Of a stretch of DNA of 64,000 nucleotides, positions 33,751-42,361 are shown in pieces. Source of the stretch: DATHSY01 sp046729855. Its GTDB lineage: Bacteria > Actinomycetota > UBA4738 > HRBIN12. Location of the stretch: NCBI GenBank assembly GCA_046729855.1, contig JBKPHM010000057.1, positions 17,762 through 81,761 on the forward strand, read 5' to 3'. Both the position numbers and the translations under genes were made by a program. The notes under the pieces are model-generated. The model saw only the letters and a list, made by a program, of their open reading frames with translations, did not search any database and was not told the DNA's origin. Numbering within the stretch: position 1 is the stretch's first letter; each line of letters begins with the position of its first letter.

Positions 33751-35024
33751 CGTCCGACGCGCCGCTCGTCTTGCGGTCCAAGCGCCTCGGTCCGGCGTTC
33801 GACCTCCTTGCGAACTACCGGCCGGGCGGGTTCTTCTTCGAGCGGGCGTCGCTCGGCGTGTCCGGTGCCGGCGTCGCGGCGAGGGTCCGGGCGCCGGGCG
33901 GGGCGGGCCGGATCGTGCGGCTGGCGAGCCTCGTGCGGGCGACGCTCGCGGGGATCAGGAACGACGGCGGGGGCGGGCCCGCGCCGATCGCCGGCGGCGC
34001 GATCCCGTTCGACGACGCGTGGCCCGCGGACCTCGTGGTCCCCTCGAGGACCGTCGTCCGACACGACCCGAGCGAGACGTGGCAGGTCGACGTCGTTGCC
34101 GAGGGCCTGCCGCCGATGCACGCCGACCGGGAACGTTGGACGGGCAGGACGCTCCCGCACGACCCGTTCGCCGAGATCCAGCTCCGCCCCGATCCCGAGC
34201 CGGACGAGTACCTCGAGGCCGTCGCGCGGGCGATCAATCGAATCAAGACGGGCCGGCTGCGGAAGGTTGTGCTCGCCCGTTCGTTGCTGGTCGACGCGGG
34301 TCGAGAGCTCGACGCGAAGCAGCTGTTGTGGCGTCTGCGGGCTGTGGATCCTGACTGCTTCTCGTTCGCCGCTCCGGAGATGGACCTCGACCCCATGCGG
34401 GTCGGGACCGGCGGGCTGCTCGTTGGCGCGACACCCGAGCTGCTCGTGCGCCGGCGCGGCCAGGACGTCGAGGCGATGCCGCTCGCGGGGTCGGCGCCGC
34501 GGTTCGGCGACGCCGACCGCGACCGCGCCTCCGCCGACCGGCTGTTCGCGTCGGCAAAGAACCGCGAGGAGCACGCGCTGGTCGTCGAGGACGTGGCCCG
34601 GGTGCTCGGGGGCTTCTGCGATCACCTCGAGTATCCGCACGAGCCGGAGCTGCTCGGAACGGCGAACGTATGGCACCTGGCGACACCGTTCCGCGGGAAG
34701 CTGCACGCCGACGCGAGCGTGCTCGAGCTGGTCGCGGCGCTCCATCCGACGCCGGCAGTGTGCGGGACGCCGCGCGAAGACGCCCGCGAGACGCTCGAGG
34801 AGCTCGAGCCGATGGACCGCGGGACCTACGCCGGCCCGGTGGGCTGGACCGATGCGAGCGGCGACGGCGAGTGGGCGCTCGCGCTGCGCTGCGCCGAGAT
34901 CACCGGCGAGACGGCGCGACTGTTCGCAGGCGCCGGCGTCGTCGCCGACTCCGTCCCCGACATGGAGCTCGACGAGACAGAACGGAAGTTCAGGGCGCTC
35001 CTGGACTCGCTCCGCTGGGGCTAG
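33747..35024 (+). CDS. menF: isochorismate synthase
   Basis: Turns chorismate into isochorismate (EC 5.4.4.2), the entry to menaquinone. 425 residues of the chorismate-binding fold: AINRIKTGRLRKVVLARSLL, GATPELLVRRRGQDVEAMPL, AGSAPR, SAKNREEHALVVEDV, HLATPFRGKL, and the closing LHPTPAVCGTPREDA and DRGTYAGPVGW. GTG start overlapping menG. It provides the substrate for MenD, encoded 2.6 kb downstream on the other strand. Confidence 0.9.
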   Translation: MTSDAPLVLRSKRLGPAFDLLANYRPGGFFFERASLGVSGAGVAARVRAPGGAGRIVRLASLVRATLAGIRNDGGGGPAPIAGGAIPFDDAWPADLVVPSRTVVRHDPSETWQVDVVAEGLPPMHADRERWTGRTLPHDPFAEIQLRPDPEPDEYLEAVARAINRIKTGRLRKVVLARSLLVDAGRELDAKQLLWRLRAVDPDCFSFAAPEMDLDPMRVGTGGLLVGATPELLVRRRGQDVEAMPLAGSAPRFGDADRDRASADRLFASAKNREEHALVVEDVARVLGGFCDHLEYPHEPELLGTANVWHLATPFRGKLHADASVLELVAALHPTPAVCGTPREDARETLEELEPMDRGTYAGPVGWTDASGDGEWALALRCAEITGETARLFAGAGVVADSVPDMELDETERKFRALLDSLRWG

Positions 35025-35054
35025 CGATGCATGCAGCCTCGTGCCGGCCGTCCA

Positions 35055-35543
35055 TCATGCCTCCAAGCGAGGCGACACCTCGGAGGGGTCGTCCCCGAGC
35101 AGATAGCGTGGGCCCTCACCGCGAGTAGCCGCGACGTCGTCCGGGTTGTAGAGCCGGCAGCGCTGCAGCGACAGGCAGCCACACCCTATGCAGCCGCTCA
35201 ACTCGTTGCGGAGTGCTTCGAGTGCCGAGATCCGCTCATCGAGGCGCCGACGCCAACCCAGCGACATCTTCGCCCACTCCCGCGCCGAAGGGGCTCGGTC
35301 GGCCGGAAGCACTCCGAGTGCCCGGCGGATCTCGTCCAGCGAGAGACCGAGGCGTTGCGCGATCCGGATGACGGCGAGCCGTCTGAGGACGTGACGGGGA
35401 TATGCGCGATGCCCCCCAGGGGTGCGCTCCGCCACGACGAGGCCGACCGACTCGTAGAACCGGATCGCGGACGGCGCGAGCCCGGAACGCTGTGCCACTT
35501 CGCCGATCGGCAGCGTGTCGCCGGGCGAGAGTCGATCGCTCAC
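35055..35543 (-). CDS. soxR: SoxR, redox-sensing [2Fe-2S] MerR-family activator
   Basis: 162 residues. The MerR winged helix (12-75: LPIGEVAQRSGLAPSAIRFY and GGHRAYPRHVLRR), the dimer helix, and the iron-sulfur motif C118-x2-C121-x-C123-x5-C129 (CIGCGCLSLQRC) characteristic of SoxR. It senses superoxide or redox-active compounds. The start is GTG 35543, divergent from a transketolase gene whose promoter carries a SoxR-type dyad (35567-35580). It may also act on its own promoter. Confidence 0.93.
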   Translation of the reverse strand: MSDRLSPGDTLPIGEVAQRSGLAPSAIRFYESVGLVVAERTPGGHRAYPRHVLRRLAVIRIAQRLGLSLDEIRRALGVLPADRAPSAREWAKMSLGWRRRLDERISALEALRNELSGCIGCGCLSLQRCRLYNPDDVAATRGEGPRYLLGDDPSEVSPRLEA

Positions 35544-35560
35544 CGGCTGACGATATCACC

Positions 35561-35597
35561 TTGACTTCAAGTGCACTTGAGGTTCTAGGGTCGCGTC
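35561..35597 (+). promoter_or_regulatory. SoxR-type promoter of the transketolase operon (19-bp spacer)
   Basis: TTGACT (-35, 35561-35566) and TAGGGT (-10, 35586-35591) are separated by 19 bases, the over-long spacing of MerR-family promoters. The perfect dyad TCAAGTGCACTTGA (35567-35580) fills the spacer; it closely resembles the known SoxR box CCTCAAGTTAACTTGAGG. The -10 ends 6 bases before ATG 35598, so the transcript is probably leaderless. Confidence 0.75.
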
Positions 35598-36284
35598 ATG
35601 CAGAGGAACGGTGGCGTCGATCGCGTGCGTGAACTCATGGCCCTGGCGACGGGAGACGAGAAGCATGCGGAGAGCAGCACGTCCACGCTCGACGCGATCT
35701 GGGTGCTGTATGACCGCGTCCTGAAGGTCGACCCAACCGATCCGGCGTGGGAGTCGCGCGACAGGTTCGTCCTGAGTAAGGGGCATGGGCCGGCGGCCCT
35801 CTACGCGGTGCTCGCCCACCTCGGGTTCTTCCCGATCGACGAACTTCGATCGTTCCTCGCGTACGACAGCCGCTTGGGATCGCATCCGGATCGCACGCTG
35901 ATCCCGGGTGTCGAGGTGTCGACGGGGTCGCTCGGTCACGGCCTGCCGATCGCCGTCGGGATGGCGCTCGCACTCCGCATCAAAGGCCAGCTGGATCAAC
36001 GGGTCGTCGTCCTGTGCGGTGACGGAGAGCTCAACGAGGGGTCGAACTGGGAGGCGCTCATGCTCGCTCCCTACCTCGGCCTGACGAACCTGACCCTTCT
36101 CGTAATCGACAATCACAGCTCGATCATCTCGACGTCACGCTGGGACCAGCGTCTCGAAGCGTTCGGTTGGTCCGTCGACCTCGGCAACGGTCATGACCAC
36201 GACGAGCTGCTGCTGGCCTTGTCCGCGAGGGACTCGGGCCGCCCGACCGCCGTCGTCGCCGACATCCCGGAGGGTGAGTGGTGA
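35598..36284 (+). CDS. transketolase, N-terminal (thiamine-diphosphate) subunit
   Basis: 228 residues, the first half of a split transketolase. FVLSKGHGPAALYAVLAHLG, STGSLGHGLPIAVGMAL and the thiamine diphosphate motif LCGDGELNEGSNWE (GDG then N) are conserved, as is SIISTSRWDQRL. It moves two-carbon units in the pentose phosphate network together with the next gene. Driven by a SoxR-type promoter, so probably induced by oxidative stress, which would favour NADPH supply (inference). Split transketolases of this kind are also used in special carbohydrate pathways. Confidence 0.85.
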   Translation: MQRNGGVDRVRELMALATGDEKHAESSTSTLDAIWVLYDRVLKVDPTDPAWESRDRFVLSKGHGPAALYAVLAHLGFFPIDELRSFLAYDSRLGSHPDRTLIPGVEVSTGSLGHGLPIAVGMALALRIKGQLDQRVVVLCGDGELNEGSNWEALMLAPYLGLTNLTLLVIDNHSSIISTSRWDQRLEAFGWSVDLGNGHDHDELLLALSARDSGRPTAVVADIPEGEW

Positions 36285-37207
36285 CATCGATGCGCGAACG
36301 CTTCGCGATCACCGCGACGAACCTCCTCGATGAGGACGAGCGCGTGGTCATCGTCCTCGCCGAGATCAGCACGCAGCACCTCGAGGCCGCCATCGTGAAG
36401 CATCCGGATCGTGTCGTGAATGTGGGCATCATGGAGCAGGCTATGGTCAGCGTGGCAGCCGGCCTCGCCCTCGAGGGGTTCCGCCCGATCGTTCACACGA
36501 TCGCCCCGTTCCTCGTCGAGCGCCCGTATGAGCAACTCAAGCTCGACTTCGGGTACCAGGGCATCGGAGGCACGTTCGTGTCCGCCGGCGCTTCGTACGA
36601 CTACGCTTCCGAAGGCGGCACGCATCACGCCGGAGGCGACGTGCAGGCGATGCGGTCGATCCCGCGCATGCGGGTCCTCGTCCCCGGCCACGCCGATGAG
36701 GTCGATCGGCTCCTGCGCGCCGTATACGCAGACGGCCAACCGACGTACATTCGGACGTCCACAGCCCAGAACATCTCAGCGCTCCCGGTCACTCCCGGTC
36801 GGGTCGAGGTCGTGCGTCGCGGCTCCGAGGCGACATTGATCGCCGTTGGTCCCATGCTGACGAGAACGTTGAGCGCCGTAGAGGGATCCGACGTCTCGGT
36901 GCTGTACGTAACGACCCTCGAACCCTTCGACCGCACGACGATCCGACCCCTGATCGACGACGGCTCGACCGTCGTGGTCGTCGAGCCCTACTACGAGGGA
37001 ACCACCGCGGGGGCACTGATGCCGGTGCTCGACGACCGAGCGGTTCGGCTGGCTTCGATCGGTGTTCCAAGGCAGTTCATCCGCAACTACGGCGAGAGCG
37101 AGCAGCACGACGTGGCCTTCGGCCTGGACCTCGCCGGGATCCGCCGCCGTGTTGGAGCGATCCTCCGCAGTCCGTATTCGGGCGAGCGCTCCGGCGCCCC
37201 CGCATGA
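36281..37207 (+). CDS. transketolase, C-terminal subunit
   Basis: 308 residues: the pyrimidine-binding domain (1-160: FAITATNLLDEDERVVIVLA, RVVNVGIMEQAMVSVAAGLA with the catalytic Glu, RPIVHTIAPFLVERPYEQLK) and the C-terminal domain (175-300: GSEATLIAVGP, VVVVEPYYEGTTAG). It completes the upstream subunit. The start is GTG 36281 (GTGA overlap with the stop); GTG 36278 is equally possible. No other gene follows in this operon. Confidence 0.85.
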   Translation: MTSMRERFAITATNLLDEDERVVIVLAEISTQHLEAAIVKHPDRVVNVGIMEQAMVSVAAGLALEGFRPIVHTIAPFLVERPYEQLKLDFGYQGIGGTFVSAGASYDYASEGGTHHAGGDVQAMRSIPRMRVLVPGHADEVDRLLRAVYADGQPTYIRTSTAQNISALPVTPGRVEVVRRGSEATLIAVGPMLTRTLSAVEGSDVSVLYVTTLEPFDRTTIRPLIDDGSTVVVVEPYYEGTTAGALMPVLDDRAVRLASIGVPRQFIRNYGESEQHDVAFGLDLAGIRRRVGAILRSPYSGERSGAPA

Positions 37208-37225
37208 CGTGGTTCGATCGCGACC

Positions 37226-37624
37226 TCATCGGCGTCGCAGGACAGATGCAGCCGCGAGGCTGACACCTGTGGCGATGGCCGCCGCGCCCAGGAGCGCCGG
37301 CAACAGCGGCGCGGAATACGGGACGGGGCCCGAGTAGTCGATCCCGAGGACGTTCGTACAGGACGTGGACGAGGGTCCTGGCGCCTCGCCCGCGCTCTCG
37401 GATGGCGTCGTCGTGCACTCGAGTGGTCCGAGCAGCACGTACACGAACGTGAACACCCACGGCCAGAGCAGCACGGGCACCATGACATCGCTCCGCGAGC
37501 GGTGACCGAACAACGCCAACATCAGCAGGCCGGTCAACAGGAAGGGCGCGCCAATTGTGAGGATCGCCAGCACGCCGAACGCGACCAGGACGACGGCGAC
37601 CGCGAGGTATGCGGAGGTGCGCAT
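37226..37624 (-). CDS. hypothetical membrane protein
   Basis: 132 residues with about four hydrophobic segments: AYLAVAVVLVAFGVLAIL, PFLLTGLLMLALFG, VPVLLWPWVFTFVYVLLG and a C-terminal PLLPALLGAAAIATGV. Two cysteines (LECTTTP and TSCTN) lie in the predicted outer loop and could pair. The family is not recognised. ATG 37624 is 6 bases from a minus-strand TACGCT box (37631-37636), so it is leaderless and has its own promoter. Confidence 0.6.
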   Translation of the reverse strand: MRTSAYLAVAVVLVAFGVLAILTIGAPFLLTGLLMLALFGHRSRSDVMVPVLLWPWVFTFVYVLLGPLECTTTPSESAGEAPGPSSTSCTNVLGIDYSGPVPYSAPLLPALLGAAAIATGVSLAAASVLRRR

Positions 37625-37640
37625 GGGCCGAGCGTACGCC

Positions 37641-39320
37641 TCAGACGAGGGCGGCGGACACGGCTTCGTGCACCTCCGCGTGACGGCGGAGGTTCAGCTC
37701 GGGGTCCACGACGATCTCGACGACGTAAACGCCGCCGCCCTGGCTTGCGTCGGCGATCGCTGACAGGAGGTCCGGCGCGCGCTCCACGCGCGTGTGTCGC
37801 GCGCCCGCCGAGCTCGCGAGGGCGCCGATGTCGGTTCCGTGCGGCGTCGTGAAGAGGCTCTCGAGCTCGGGGAGCTCGCGTTGCGCGAGGAACGAGAAGA
37901 TGGTGCCGCCGCCGTTGTTCAGCACGACGAGAACCGCGTCGTAGCCCCGACCGGCGGACCAGACGAGCGAACCGATGTCATGCAGCAACGTGAGGTCGCC
38001 CAGCAGCCCGAACGTCGAAACCCCCAACGTGGTCGCGCCGAGGATCGTCGAGACGAACCCGTCGATCCCGCTCGCGCCGCGGTTTGCGAGGACGTGGACG
38101 CCGTCTCGCGGGCGCATGTAGGCATCGAGGTCGCGGACCGGCATGCTCGAACCAACGAGAAGCAGCGAACCGCTCGGGATCGCTTCCGCGACGTCGCGGG
38201 CGACGCGCCCCTCGAACGGCTCGTCCCACCCGTCGATCGTGTGGTCGACGGCTCGCCGCGCACGCTCATCGGCGTCGCACCAGCCGTCGAGCCACCCCGC
38301 CGGCGCCCGACGAGGTTCGCCTTCGAGCACGGCCGCGGCGACCCACTCGGCGTCGGCGACGACACGAAGCTCCGCGCGCCTCGCCGGGTCCGCGATGACA
38401 TCGTCGGGGTCGACGATCACGAGCCGCTCCGCGTTCGCGACGAAGGAGAGGGCCGCACGCGACGTTGGAGCAGCTCCGAATTGGAGCGCGACGTCGGGAC
38501 GGTGAGCGTTGACGAACGCGTCGTTCGAGAGCAGGAACTGCGCCGCAGACAGGGCGCCGCCGATCCGGAGGCCGGAGTGCGGTTCGGCGATCAACGGCCA
38601 GCCGAGAGATCGAGCGAGGTCGGCGATCGTGGGCGCCGGCGCCCCGAGGTCACCCACATACACGACGCCGCGTTCCGCGTTCCGCACGCGTGCGGCGAGC
38701 CAGGCAACGTCGTGGGCCAACGGCGTACGGGCCGCGGGCCGGATGGGAGAATTCTCGATGATCCGTTCGATCGAGATCGGTTCGCTGGGTACCAGCGGCT
38801 CGCGGAACGGAAGGTTGAGGTGGACCGGACCGGGCGGATGCGCGAACGCCGTCGCCACTGCCCTCGCGCCACGGTCCCGCCAGACGTCGCCGTCGACGTC
38901 TGCAGGAACGGGCGCGTCCTCGAAGGATCGCACGTACCGCCCGTAGAGCTCGAGCTGGTCGATCGTCTGGTTCGCACCGACGCCCCGGAGCTCGGGCGGA
39001 CGGTCGGCCGTGAGGACGATCATCGGAACGCGTGACATCGACGCCTCGACGATCGCGGGGAAGAGGTTCGCCGTCGCGGTGCCGCTGGTGCACACGACCA
39101 CGGCGGGCGCGCCGGTCGCCTTCGCGCAACCCAGCGCGAAGAACGCCGACGAGCGCTCGTCGAGGTGAACGTGCGTGTCGATGCCGGGGTGGCGACCGAG
39201 CGCGAGTGCGATCGGGGTCGACCGCGACCCCGGTGAGATCGATGCGACCCGGACGCCCCCCGACGCGAGGCCTTCAACGAGCGACCACATCGCGCCGAAG
39301 GCGACGTCGGCCTCGCTCAC
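37641..39320 (-). CDS. menD: SEPHCHC synthase (MenD)
   Basis: Thiamine-diphosphate enzyme (EC 2.2.1.9) that joins 2-oxoglutarate and isochorismate in menaquinone synthesis. 559 residues. SISPGSRSTPIALALGRHPG near the start, HVHLDERSSAFFALGCAKAT with the catalytic Glu, SGTATANLFPAIVEAS, GVGANQTIDQLELYG, and the cofactor motif GLLGDLTLLHDIGSLVW. The start is GTG 39320, overlapping the menA stop by 4 bases (GTGA), so it is the third gene of the leftward menB-menA-menD operon. Confidence 0.93.
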   Translation of the reverse strand: MSEADVAFGAMWSLVEGLASGGVRVASISPGSRSTPIALALGRHPGIDTHVHLDERSSAFFALGCAKATGAPAVVVCTSGTATANLFPAIVEASMSRVPMIVLTADRPPELRGVGANQTIDQLELYGRYVRSFEDAPVPADVDGDVWRDRGARAVATAFAHPPGPVHLNLPFREPLVPSEPISIERIIENSPIRPAARTPLAHDVAWLAARVRNAERGVVYVGDLGAPAPTIADLARSLGWPLIAEPHSGLRIGGALSAAQFLLSNDAFVNAHRPDVALQFGAAPTSRAALSFVANAERLVIVDPDDVIADPARRAELRVVADAEWVAAAVLEGEPRRAPAGWLDGWCDADERARRAVDHTIDGWDEPFEGRVARDVAEAIPSGSLLLVGSSMPVRDLDAYMRPRDGVHVLANRGASGIDGFVSTILGATTLGVSTFGLLGDLTLLHDIGSLVWSAGRGYDAVLVVLNNGGGTIFSFLAQRELPELESLFTTPHGTDIGALASSAGARHTRVERAPDLLSAIADASQGGGVYVVEIVVDPELNLRRHAEVHEAVSAALV

Positions 39321-40237
39321 GCTCCGGTGCTCCCGGCGGCGACCAGACCGAGGGCGAGCAGCAGCGCGAAGACGATCTGCAGTCGGGCCGTCGCCACGAG
39401 CACGGCGATCAGGTCGCGCCCCTCGGCCACCCCGACGTGCTCGAGCGGTGGGATCGCGAACGGCCAGGCCGCCAGGCCGACCAACGCCGACATCGGCAGA
39501 CCGGCACCCGAGTCGACGAGGTCGGCGGCGATCCCTGCCACGACCACGACGAACGCCCCGATGACGCAGGCTCGGTACAGCCGTCTCGTCCGCCGGTCGC
39601 CAAGTCGAACGGCGAGCGTCCGGCGCCCGGCGGTCGCGTCGGTCGTCATGTCGCGCAGGTTGTTCGCGACGAGGATCGCCACGGCGAGCAGCCCCATCGC
39701 CCCCGACGCCCACCAGGCCTCGGCGGTCACGCGTTCCGCGTTCACGTAGGCCGTGCCGGCCGTCGCCATCACACCGAAGAACGCGAACACCATGACCTCG
39801 CCCAGACCCAGTTCCGCGTATGGACGCGGTCCGCCCGAGTACAGCCACAACGCCGCCATCGCGACGGCGCCGAGCGGCACGAGCCACCAGGTCGTCGCCG
39901 CCGCGAGGGCCAGGCCGGCGACTCCCGCAACCCCGATCGAGACGAGCGCCGCGATCAGCACGGCGTTCGGGGACGCCAGCCCGGACGACGTCAGCCTCGG
40001 CGGTCCGAGGCGCTCGGCCGTGTCGACGCCGCGAACGCCGTCGTGGTAGTCGTTCGCGAAGTTCACGCCGACCTGGAGACCCAGGCCGACCAGCAGCGCG
40101 GCCGCGAACCGCCACCACACGACGTCACCGGCCGCCGCGGTCCCTACGACGACCGGCGCGATGCTCGCGGCGAGCGTCCGCGGACGCGCCCCGTGGACCC
40201 ACACCGAGAGCCGCGACGGCGTGCGCTCCGACGTCAC
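39317..40237 (-). CDS. menA: 1,4-dihydroxy-2-naphthoate polyprenyltransferase (MenA)
   Basis: Integral membrane prenyltransferase of the UbiA family (EC 2.5.1.74). 306 residues and about eight helices. The aspartate motifs are NFANDYHDGVRG and, later, NNLRDMTTDATAG; GARPRTLAASIAPVVVG is the usual MenA opening. It attaches the isoprenoid tail, giving demethylmenaquinone for MenG. It overlaps menB upstream and menD downstream by 4 bases. Confidence 0.93.
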   Translation of the reverse strand: MTSERTPSRLSVWVHGARPRTLAASIAPVVVGTAAAGDVVWWRFAAALLVGLGLQVGVNFANDYHDGVRGVDTAERLGPPRLTSSGLASPNAVLIAALVSIGVAGVAGLALAAATTWWLVPLGAVAMAALWLYSGGPRPYAELGLGEVMVFAFFGVMATAGTAYVNAERVTAEAWWASGAMGLLAVAILVANNLRDMTTDATAGRRTLAVRLGDRRTRRLYRACVIGAFVVVVAGIAADLVDSGAGLPMSALVGLAAWPFAIPPLEHVGVAEGRDLIAVLVATARLQIVFALLLALGLVAAGSTGA

Positions 40238-41061
40238 GGACGCTTCGGGAACCGGGAGAAGTCGGGGTCGCGCTTGCCCAGGTACGCGTCGCGTCCCTCC
40301 TGTGCTTCATCGCTCATGTAGTACAGGAGCGTCGCGTCGCCCGCGAGCTGCTGGACGCCCGCCAGTCCGTCCTGGTCGGCGTTGAACCCGGCCTTGATCA
40401 TGCGGAGCGCGAGCGGGCTCATCTCCAGGATCCGCCTGCAGATCGCGAGCGTCTCCGCCTCGAGCGACTCGAGCGGCACGACCCGATTGACCAGCCCCCA
40501 TTGCAACGCCGTCTGCGCGTCGTACTGCTCGCAGAGGAACCACAGCTCCTTCGCACGCTTCAGCCCGATCGTGCGGGCGAGCAGACCGCTGCCGTAGCCG
40601 GCGTCGAACGACCCGACCTTCGGGCCCGTCTGTCCGAACGTGGCGTTGTCGGCCGCAACCGTCAGGTCGCAGACAAGGTGGAGGACGTGCCCGCCACCGA
40701 TCGCGTACCCGGCCACCATCGCGATGACCGGCTTCGGCAGGCGGCGGATCTGGATCTGGAGGTCAAGGACGTTCAGCCGCCCGACGCCGTGGTCATCGAC
40801 GTAGCCGTCGTCGCCGCGCACGCGCTGATCGCCGCCGGAGCAGAACGCGAGCGGCCCCTCCCCCGTCAGGACGATCACCCCGATCGCCGAGTCCTCCCGG
40901 GCGACGTCGAACGCCATCGATAGCTCGAATAGCGTCCTCGGCCGGAAGGCGTTGCGAACCTCCGGACGGTCGATCGTGATCTTCGCGATGCCGTCCTGGG
41001 TCTCGTACCGGATGTCCTCGTACTCGCCGGACGCCTGCCACTCCCGATCCACCCGATCCAT
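40234..41061 (-). CDS. menB: 1,4-dihydroxy-2-naphthoyl-CoA synthase (MenB)
   Basis: A crotonase-fold enzyme (EC 4.1.3.36) that closes the naphthoyl ring. 275 residues. ITIDRPEVRNAFRPRTLFEL, the oxyanion loop FCSGGDQRVRG, AMVAGYAIGGGHVLHLVCDL, FGQTGPKVGSFDAGYGS and the C-terminal EGRDAYLGKRDPDFSRFP are all typical of MenB. ATG 41061 is chosen because AGGAG lies 11 bases upstream; GTG 41073 would overlap that site. First gene of menB-menA-menD. Confidence 0.93.
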   Translation of the reverse strand: MDRVDREWQASGEYEDIRYETQDGIAKITIDRPEVRNAFRPRTLFELSMAFDVAREDSAIGVIVLTGEGPLAFCSGGDQRVRGDDGYVDDHGVGRLNVLDLQIQIRRLPKPVIAMVAGYAIGGGHVLHLVCDLTVAADNATFGQTGPKVGSFDAGYGSGLLARTIGLKRAKELWFLCEQYDAQTALQWGLVNRVVPLESLEAETLAICRRILEMSPLALRMIKAGFNADQDGLAGVQQLAGDATLLYYMSDEAQEGRDAYLGKRDPDFSRFPKRP

Positions 41062-41115
41062 CAGACCGATCACTCCTAGAGCGTGCGCTCGAACGGTTCG
41101 GCTAGGCTACCGCAC
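41062..41115. promoter_or_regulatory. divergent menB/menE promoter region with overlapping -10 boxes
   Basis: The 7-mer TAGGCTA (41103-41109) reads TAGGCT on the plus strand, ending 7 bases before menE GTG 41116 (leaderless), and TAGCCT on the minus strand, about 36 bases before the AGGAG of menB. One short sequence could therefore supply the -10 for both directions. Confidence 0.5.
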
Positions 41116-42303
41116 GTGCTCGCGGCCGCCGACCTCCGCCCCGGCGACCTCATCGCCGTCCGCCTCTCGCCCGGCCCCCGGTGGCCCGCGCTGATCGCGA
41201 CCGTGTGGGACGCCGGCGCCGCGGTCCTCCCGCTGGACGTACGGATGCCGCCGGGTGAATCGGAGGCCGTGCTCCGCCGCGCAGAGCCAACCGTGATCCT
41301 GGAGGAGACCGGTTGGTGGCGGCCCGACGACGGTCTGCCGGCGGAGGGTGAGGTCGTCGCCGTGATCCACACGTCGGGAACCGGAGGTGCCCCGAAGCTC
41401 GTCGCGTTCGACCGTCGTGCGATCGACGCGGCGGTCGCTTCCTCGTCGCTCGCGCTCGAGTCGGGTCCGGAGGACGCCTGGCTGTGCTGCCTCCCCCTCG
41501 CGCACGTGGGCGGCTTGCTCGTCCTGCTGCGGGCGGTGCTGCTCGGAGCGCCGGTCGCGGTGCACCCGCGCTTCGACGTCGACGCGATCGCCGCGGAGGC
41601 GGACGTCGCCTTCATCTCCGTCGTGCCCAGCATGCTCCGACGGCTGCTCGATGCCGGCGTCGACCTCGCACGGTTCCGCAGGATCCTGGTCGGCGGCGCC
41701 GCGCTGTCGCGGCAGCTCCGTGGGCGCGCCGAGGCCGCCGGGGGCAACGTGGTCGAGACCTACGGCCTGACAGAGAGCTGCGGGGGCGTCGTGTACGACG
41801 GTCGGCCGCTGCCCGGCACGTCGGTCCGGATCGACTCGGAGACGCGCGGCATCGAGCTGCGCGGCCCGACCCTGATGCGCGGCTATCGAGCGGACGCCGC
41901 CTCGACGTCGGTTGCGTTCACACGCGACGGCTGGCTCCGTTCGGGGGACGCCGGCCGGTTCGACGGCGAAGGTCGGCTGCACGTGCTGGGGCGGCTCGAC
42001 GACGTGATCAATACAGGCGGCGAGAAGGTCTGGCCGCAGGAGGTCGAGTCCGCGGTGTCGACGCATCCCACCGTCGCCGACGTCGCCGTAGCCGGCAGGC
42101 CCGACGCCGAGTGGGGCGAGCGCGTGGTCGCGTACGTCGTTCCGACCGACCGTGCGGCGCCGCCGTCGCTGGCCGATCTGCGGGACCACGCGGCGAGCAC
42201 GATCGCGCGCTTCAAGGCGCCGCACGAGCTGGTCATCGTGGACGAGCTGCCGCGGACGGCCTCGGGGAAGGTCCGACGCGGCGCGCTGGCTGAGTCGCCG
42301 TGA
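41116..42303 (+). CDS. menE: o-succinylbenzoate-CoA ligase (MenE)
   Basis: Acyl-CoA synthetase family enzyme (EC 6.2.1.26) that activates o-succinylbenzoate. 395 residues, shorter than most (about 450-490). The P-loop-like VIHTSGTGGAPKLVAFDRRA, CLPLAHVGGLLVLLRAVLLG, ETYGLTESCGGVVYDGRPLP, WLRSGDAGRFDGEGRLHVLG, GRLDDVINTGGEKVWPQEVE and the final catalytic Lys in RTASGKVRRG. GTG 41116 is preferred to GTG 41083 since TAGGCT ends 7 bases before it. MenC and MenH are not in the window. Confidence 0.88.
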   Translation: MLAAADLRPGDLIAVRLSPGPRWPALIATVWDAGAAVLPLDVRMPPGESEAVLRRAEPTVILEETGWWRPDDGLPAEGEVVAVIHTSGTGGAPKLVAFDRRAIDAAVASSSLALESGPEDAWLCCLPLAHVGGLLVLLRAVLLGAPVAVHPRFDVDAIAAEADVAFISVVPSMLRRLLDAGVDLARFRRILVGGAALSRQLRGRAEAAGGNVVETYGLTESCGGVVYDGRPLPGTSVRIDSETRGIELRGPTLMRGYRADAASTSVAFTRDGWLRSGDAGRFDGEGRLHVLGRLDDVINTGGEKVWPQEVESAVSTHPTVADVAVAGRPDAEWGERVVAYVVPTDRAAPPSLADLRDHAASTIARFKAPHELVIVDELPRTASGKVRRGALAESP

Positions 42304-42361
42304 CACCGGCCCCGCGTTGGGCGCAGTTGCGTCCGGCCGGAATAGGGAGCGGTTACGACGT

